NCBI GenBank assembly: GCA_017448685.1
Contig: JAFSKY010000047.1
Coordinates: forward strand, 1 to 32,249
Reading direction: 5' to 3'
Source of the DNA: Synergistaceae bacterium
Lineage (GTDB): Bacteria > Synergistota > Synergistia > Synergistales > Aminobacteriaceae
DNA length: 32,249 bases
The translations under genes were made by a program, and so were the position numbers. Below the pieces are notes generated by a model that ran no database searches, had not been told where the DNA came from, and was given only the letters and a program-made list of their open reading frames with translations. This document shows positions 29,184-32,249 of the stretch, one piece after another; the stretch's first letter is position 1, and each line of letters opens with the position of its first letter.

Positions 29184-30195
29184 ATCGGAGGCAGAAATCC
29201 TGTTATACGATGAAATTTCCGACATAGACAGCGGGGATTGGGGGCTAATCAGCGCAAAAGGACTCATTAACCGCGTGAAGTCTCTCGGCAATGTCCAGAA
29301 TATAACGCTCCGAATCAACAGTATTGGCGGCGACATATTTCAGGCGCAAGCGATATACAGCTATTTGAAGTCTCACCCTGCGCAAATCACAGTGAGGGTA
29401 GACGGATTAGCGGCCTCAGCAGCGAGTGTTATAGCGATGGCGGGGGACAAAATCATAATGCCACGGAACACGCTCATGATGATACATAATCCTGCTGGCG
29501 GTGTTTATGGCGAGGCTGAAGATATGCGCGACACGGCGGAGATTCTCGACAAGGTACGCGACACGATAGCGAATGTGTATGTGTCAAGGACGGGGCTTGA
29601 GCGTGAGAAAGTGATTGCGATGATGGATTCAGAGACGTGGATGGATGCCAACGAAGCGCACGAGCTGAAATTCTGCGATGAAGTGGAAGAAGCTGTTACG
29701 GTTGCGGCAATGGCTGTAAAAGGCGGAACAATTTTTAGGAGTGGTTTCGGTTTCTCACGAGTTGACGAATATTTAGCCTCGAAAATGCCCGCCGACACAC
29801 TGAAAATCACGCCAGCAAAGGAGGATAAAAGCGAAATGGAGATAAAGAACGCATCAGAATTGGAAGCTACGTACCCTGAAATAGTTGGAGAGATTCGAGC
29901 CTCAGCGGTAAAGGCAGAGCGTGAAAGGTTAAGGACGCTGGATAGTCTGACAGCTCCGGGTCGTGAGGCAATAATAGCCCGCGCAAAGTATGACGACCCA
30001 AAAGACCCCCGCGATATTGCAATAGAACTGTTGAATGCAGATACAGCAAATGCCCGTTTAAGGGATATGGAGAGCGACTCACAGGTCGTAAATAGCGCAC
30101 TTACCCCGCAGAAAACTCCCTCAAATGATGAGGAAGATACACGAATAATCGACATGATAGCCCAAAATGTAAACGCAATAAGAGGTGGTAAATAA
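29158..30195 (+). CDS. ClpP-like head maturation protease with scaffold-like tail
   Basis: A 345-residue protein. Residues 10-190 form a ClpP-type protease: RINSIGGDIFQAQAIY, then VDGLAASAASVIAMAGD with the likely nucleophile Ser87, and MMIHNPAGG with His110. The rest (about 215-345) is charged and helical, as in proteases fused to a scaffold. It occupies the place of lambda gpC/Nu3. GTG 29158 is preferred because AAGGAAGG lies at a workable distance; the in-frame GTG at 29146 abuts that site. It overlaps the portal gene by 26 bases, and the next start is coupled (TAATG). It cleaves capsid components during head maturation. Confidence 0.93.
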   Translation: MWKVTAKTESEAEILLYDEISDIDSGDWGLISAKGLINRVKSLGNVQNITLRINSIGGDIFQAQAIYSYLKSHPAQITVRVDGLAASAASVIAMAGDKIIMPRNTLMMIHNPAGGVYGEAEDMRDTAEILDKVRDTIANVYVSRTGLEREKVIAMMDSETWMDANEAHELKFCDEVEEAVTVAAMAVKGGTIFRSGFGFSRVDEYLASKMPADTLKITPAKEDKSEMEIKNASELEATYPEIVGEIRASAVKAERERLRTLDSLTAPGREAIIARAKYDDPKDPRDIAIELLNADTANARLRDMESDSQVVNSALTPQKTPSNDEEDTRIIDMIAQNVNAIRGGK

Positions 30196-30605
30196 TGGCA
30201 GACCCTACAGCAGTAACACTTGAATTAGTGAAGAACGAATGCACAGTGCCTCCGCCAGATGATTTAATTGCAGGCAGTCTAGGAGCAACCTATACGGACA
30301 TAGTGAAAGTCTCAGCGCAAGGTGAATATAAGCGCGGAACTCTGTTAATGCCCGGCACAGGAGGCTATGTTTCAGCAACACAGGCAGGACTCACTTCAGC
30401 AACTTCATTCTGCATTCTTTGTGATGACGTTACTATAGGCGCAAACGAATACGCCGAAATAGCCGCCTACTTCGGGGGCGAGTTCAACGAGGAACGCGTG
30501 ATCTTCCCATTCGAGACCGAGTCAGATGACCACGCAACAATCATTGAATCCGCCCGCGAACCTCTCAGGAAATGCGGAATTTTCCTCCGCGCATCCCACA
30601 TCTAA
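30195..30605 (+). CDS. Head decoration protein (gpD-like)
   Basis: A 136-residue protein in the position of lambda gpD. It shows KVSAQGEYKRGTLLMPGTGG, then FCILCDDVTIGANEYAEIAAYFGGEF, the pattern of the HDPD family that stabilises the mature capsid at its three-fold sites. It is longer than gpD (110). AGAGGTGG lies upstream, and the ATG shares a base with the protease stop. It is followed directly by the capsid gene. Confidence 0.85.
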   Translation: MADPTAVTLELVKNECTVPPPDDLIAGSLGATYTDIVKVSAQGEYKRGTLLMPGTGGYVSATQAGLTSATSFCILCDDVTIGANEYAEIAAYFGGEFNEERVIFPFETESDDHATIIESAREPLRKCGIFLRASHI

Positions 30606-30617
30606 GGAGGCCAACAC

Positions 30618-31682
30618 ATGAAAGATTATTACGAGCCAAAATTATTATTAGGCGTGATAAAGAAAACGCTCCCCTTGCGGACATTCTTCAAGACACGCTT
30701 CTTCAATAGCTCCGTAACATTCCCAACGGAAAAAGTTAGCTTTGAATATCAGGAAGGCAAGCGCAGACTCGCCCCCTATACAAGCCCCCGCATAGGTTCA
30801 GAGATGATAGAACGCGATGAATACGATGTGAGGAACTACACAACGCCATTCATCTCACCCAGCCGAGTAATCACGAATGACACACTTGCACAAAAACTTC
30901 TCGGCGAGGCAACATGGAACTCTGGCATGTCCCCTGAAGACAGAGCCGCAAGAATCGCCGCGCAAGATATACTTGACCTCCAAGACACAATATATCGCCG
31001 TGAAGAATACATGTGCGCCCGCGTCAAACAAGACGGCAAACTCACAATCAAGGGACGCGGTGTAAATGAAACAGTAGATTACGGCTTCGAGAACATAGCA
31101 GTGCTAGATGCGGCAGATAGATGGACACCCACATTTGATGTGATAGGCCAGCTCAAGACCATAGCCAGCGAAATGCGCAAGGACGGCATTAACCCTGATA
31201 TGCTCATACTTGGCTCAAGCGCGGCTGATATGCTGTTGAAGAATGAACGTTTCTTGAAGTTGCTGGATAATAGGCGCGTTGAAATCGGCGAAATTCGTCC
31301 CTCAGAGCTTGAAAGCGGAGTCGCTTATCTCGGACGCATGGCCGTACCGGGTACAGTGTTCGACCTTTACACCTATGAGGAATGGGTGCCAGATGAAACA
31401 ACACTTGATGCGAACGGTCAGCCAACATTGAAGCCCATAGTTGACCCCGAAACCGTCATAATCCAGTCAAGCCGCGAGCGTAATACTATGCTTTATGGGG
31501 CAATTACATACGTTGACAGGAACGGGAATTACGTTACGCAGATGGAAGAATACGTGCCACGTAGATGGTGGACGGAAAACCCCTCGCAAAAATTCGTGTC
31601 AATCTCATCACGACCGCTCCCAATGCCGCATGACCTCAAAAGCTGGTATGTGTTGAAGGGCGTAATCACAGGTGCAGCATGA
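30618..31682 (+). CDS. Major capsid protein (gpE family)
   Basis: A 354-residue capsid protein (lambda gpE has 341). Family marks are TFFKTRFF near the start, TEKVSFEYQEGKRRLAPY, then RNYTTPFISPSRVITNDTLA, and the C-terminal WTENPSQKFVSISSRPLPMP. It belongs to the HK97-fold. AAGGAGG precedes ATG 30618. It is expected to be the most abundant virion protein. The frame is intact. Its stop overlaps the next gene (ATGA). Confidence 0.96.
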   Translation: MKDYYEPKLLLGVIKKTLPLRTFFKTRFFNSSVTFPTEKVSFEYQEGKRRLAPYTSPRIGSEMIERDEYDVRNYTTPFISPSRVITNDTLAQKLLGEATWNSGMSPEDRAARIAAQDILDLQDTIYRREEYMCARVKQDGKLTIKGRGVNETVDYGFENIAVLDAADRWTPTFDVIGQLKTIASEMRKDGINPDMLILGSSAADMLLKNERFLKLLDNRRVEIGEIRPSELESGVAYLGRMAVPGTVFDLYTYEEWVPDETTLDANGQPTLKPIVDPETVIIQSSRERNTMLYGAITYVDRNGNYVTQMEEYVPRRWWTENPSQKFVSISSRPLPMPHDLKSWYVLKGVITGAA

Positions 31683-31873
31683 TAATCTTGAAACGAGCGC
31701 GGTTCATATCAGGTGGGAGAATCTTCAAGACGGGGGAAATATTGCCCGAAACAGCCTCAGCACGTGAGCTTGCTGGACGTGGATTTGCCGAAATTCTGAC
31801 AGACCCAAAGCCCACGAAGAAGCAAAAAGCTGAACCAGCTACAGCCCCAGCCAATGACACAAACAGCGCGTGA
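31679..31873 (+). CDS. Small gpFI-position protein
   Basis: A 64-residue protein. The N-terminal half (ILKRARFISGGRIFKTGEIL) looks like a short beta unit, followed by RELAGRGFAEIL and a Lys/Ala/Pro-rich tail. Short proteins of this form often follow the phage capsid gene, and the position matches lambda gpFI, which helps DNA packaging. It is linked to the capsid gene by ATGA and overlaps the next gene by 20 bases. Confidence 0.65.
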   Translation: MIILKRARFISGGRIFKTGEILPETASARELAGRGFAEILTDPKPTKKQKAEPATAPANDTNSA

Positions 31874-32222
31874 GATATACGAGTCTGAGCGGACATTTCT
31901 TGACGAATTAGCCTCAGACCTTGAAGACAATGCGGTATGGTTCAACAATTCAGAGTTTGCACGATTTCATGACATAAACGGCGTAAAATTGCTGTCAGTA
32001 TTCACGGCGAACAAATACACACGCAGACTCACAATCAACACAGGCGAAGAGAATCCCGAAGGAGTGAGACGATCCGGCGGGGTTCTTTTTTGTCGAGCGC
32101 AGGAAATTGACCATGTGAGTGCCGAGCAATCTTTGAGGCTTGACGGGAAATTGTACACAGTCTCGGAAGCAAGGTTGATACAAGACCAAATCTGGCGCAT
32201 CGAATTGGAGGGGAATAACTGA
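31854..32222 (+). CDS. Head-tail joining protein (gpFII-position)
   Basis: A 122-residue protein in the place of lambda gpFII (117 residues), which caps the head and joins the tail. The second half, SGGVLFCRAQEIDHVSAEQS, LDGKLYTVSEARLIQDQIWR, matches the usual pattern for these connectors: a strand, a helix, 'l.idG..Y.V.....D..w.i.L'. The N-terminal helix is longer than in gpFII. There is no clear ribosome site at ATG 31854; it lies in the end of the previous gene and is probably coupled to it. Confidence 0.72.
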   Translation: MTQTAREIYESERTFLDELASDLEDNAVWFNNSEFARFHDINGVKLLSVFTANKYTRRLTINTGEENPEGVRRSGGVLFCRAQEIDHVSAEQSLRLDGKLYTVSEARLIQDQIWRIELEGNN

Positions 32223-32224
32223 AC

Positions 32225-32249
32225 ATGCCAAGTGAGTATTATGCTCCGC
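32225..32249 (+). CDS. Start of a tail-assembly gene, cut by the window edge
   Basis: ATG 32225 lies three bases after the preceding stop, with GGAGGGG upstream. Eight codons are visible (Met-Pro-Ser-Glu-Tyr-Tyr-Ala-Pro). By lambda order a tail-connector or minor tail gene (Z or U position) is expected next, but the visible part cannot confirm this. Confidence 0.65.

Noticed and set aside
29505-30155. Long minus-strand frame (216 codons) opposite the head protease
   Set aside because: It is serine-rich with no motifs and lies antisense to a clear protease gene; it is a shadow frame.
1-32249. tRNA or rRNA genes, insertion sequences
   Set aside because: No cloverleaf, no rRNA-like stretch and no transposase were recognised on reading; a covariance-model scan would be needed to exclude a tRNA fully.

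Overview
The window is most of a temperate, lambda-like tailed phage genome, almost certainly a prophage. No host housekeeping gene is visible. Nearly every gene starts behind a strong AAAGGAGG-type ribosome binding site, with ATG, GTG and TTG starts and many ATGA or TAATG overlaps. Base composition is moderate. This fits a low-to-mid GC anaerobe such as a Firmicute or a Synergistota-type gut bacterium, but the host cannot be fixed from this sequence.

Layout. (1) 1-430: non-coding, with a striking array of about a dozen short ACGAC-core repeats in two opposed blocks around an AT-rich centre, upstream of a leftward gene that leaves the window. (2) 431-7412, leftward operon: a DUF669-like protein, four diverged tandem paralogs of unknown function, a RecU-like nuclease, a tandem pair of ribbon-helix-helix-like proteins, a D5-type primase-helicase and a small hypothetical protein. 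This looks like a self-contained replication module. (3) 7413-9295: two candidate leftward terminators, then two related membrane proteins that share an N-terminal domain but carry different zinc-binding tails (Ada-like and SWIM). One is frameshifted at a six-base homopolymer. (4) 9304-10258: a divergent pair of Cro/C1-type regulators with repeats between them, the likely lysis-lysogeny switch. (5) 10271-21450, rightward early region: many small genes, zinc-ribbon proteins resembling Lar, ThyX, two winged-helix proteins, a DnaC-like loader, a broken DnaB, a multi-HTH protein and a PD-(D/E)XK-like nuclease, closed by a terminator at 21546-21575. (6) 21608-24251: a cystatin-like protein, a ParB-methyltransferase, a first Nu1-like protein and a catalytic-domain-only tyrosine recombinase. 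(7) 24561-32249: packaging and head genes in lambda order (small terminase, GpA-type large terminase, portal, ClpP-like protease, decoration protein, major capsid protein E, two head-completion-position genes), running off the right edge.

Two themes stand out. First, there are two replication systems, D5 primase-helicase with RecU and DUF669 on the left and DnaC/DnaB on the right. The DnaB gene carries a lesion best explained by a 26-bp deletion between short repeats, so the left system may have made DnaB dispensable. Second, paralogy is unusually common: four tandem copies at 4672-6473, the 3359/3688 pair, the membrane-zinc pair, a convergent pair at 10271-10680, five copies of a 'W...ANARLI..APEM' family, two adjacent winged-helix proteins, an internally duplicated HTH protein, and two Nu1-like proteins. 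All functional calls come from reading the proteins by eye; no database search was run.
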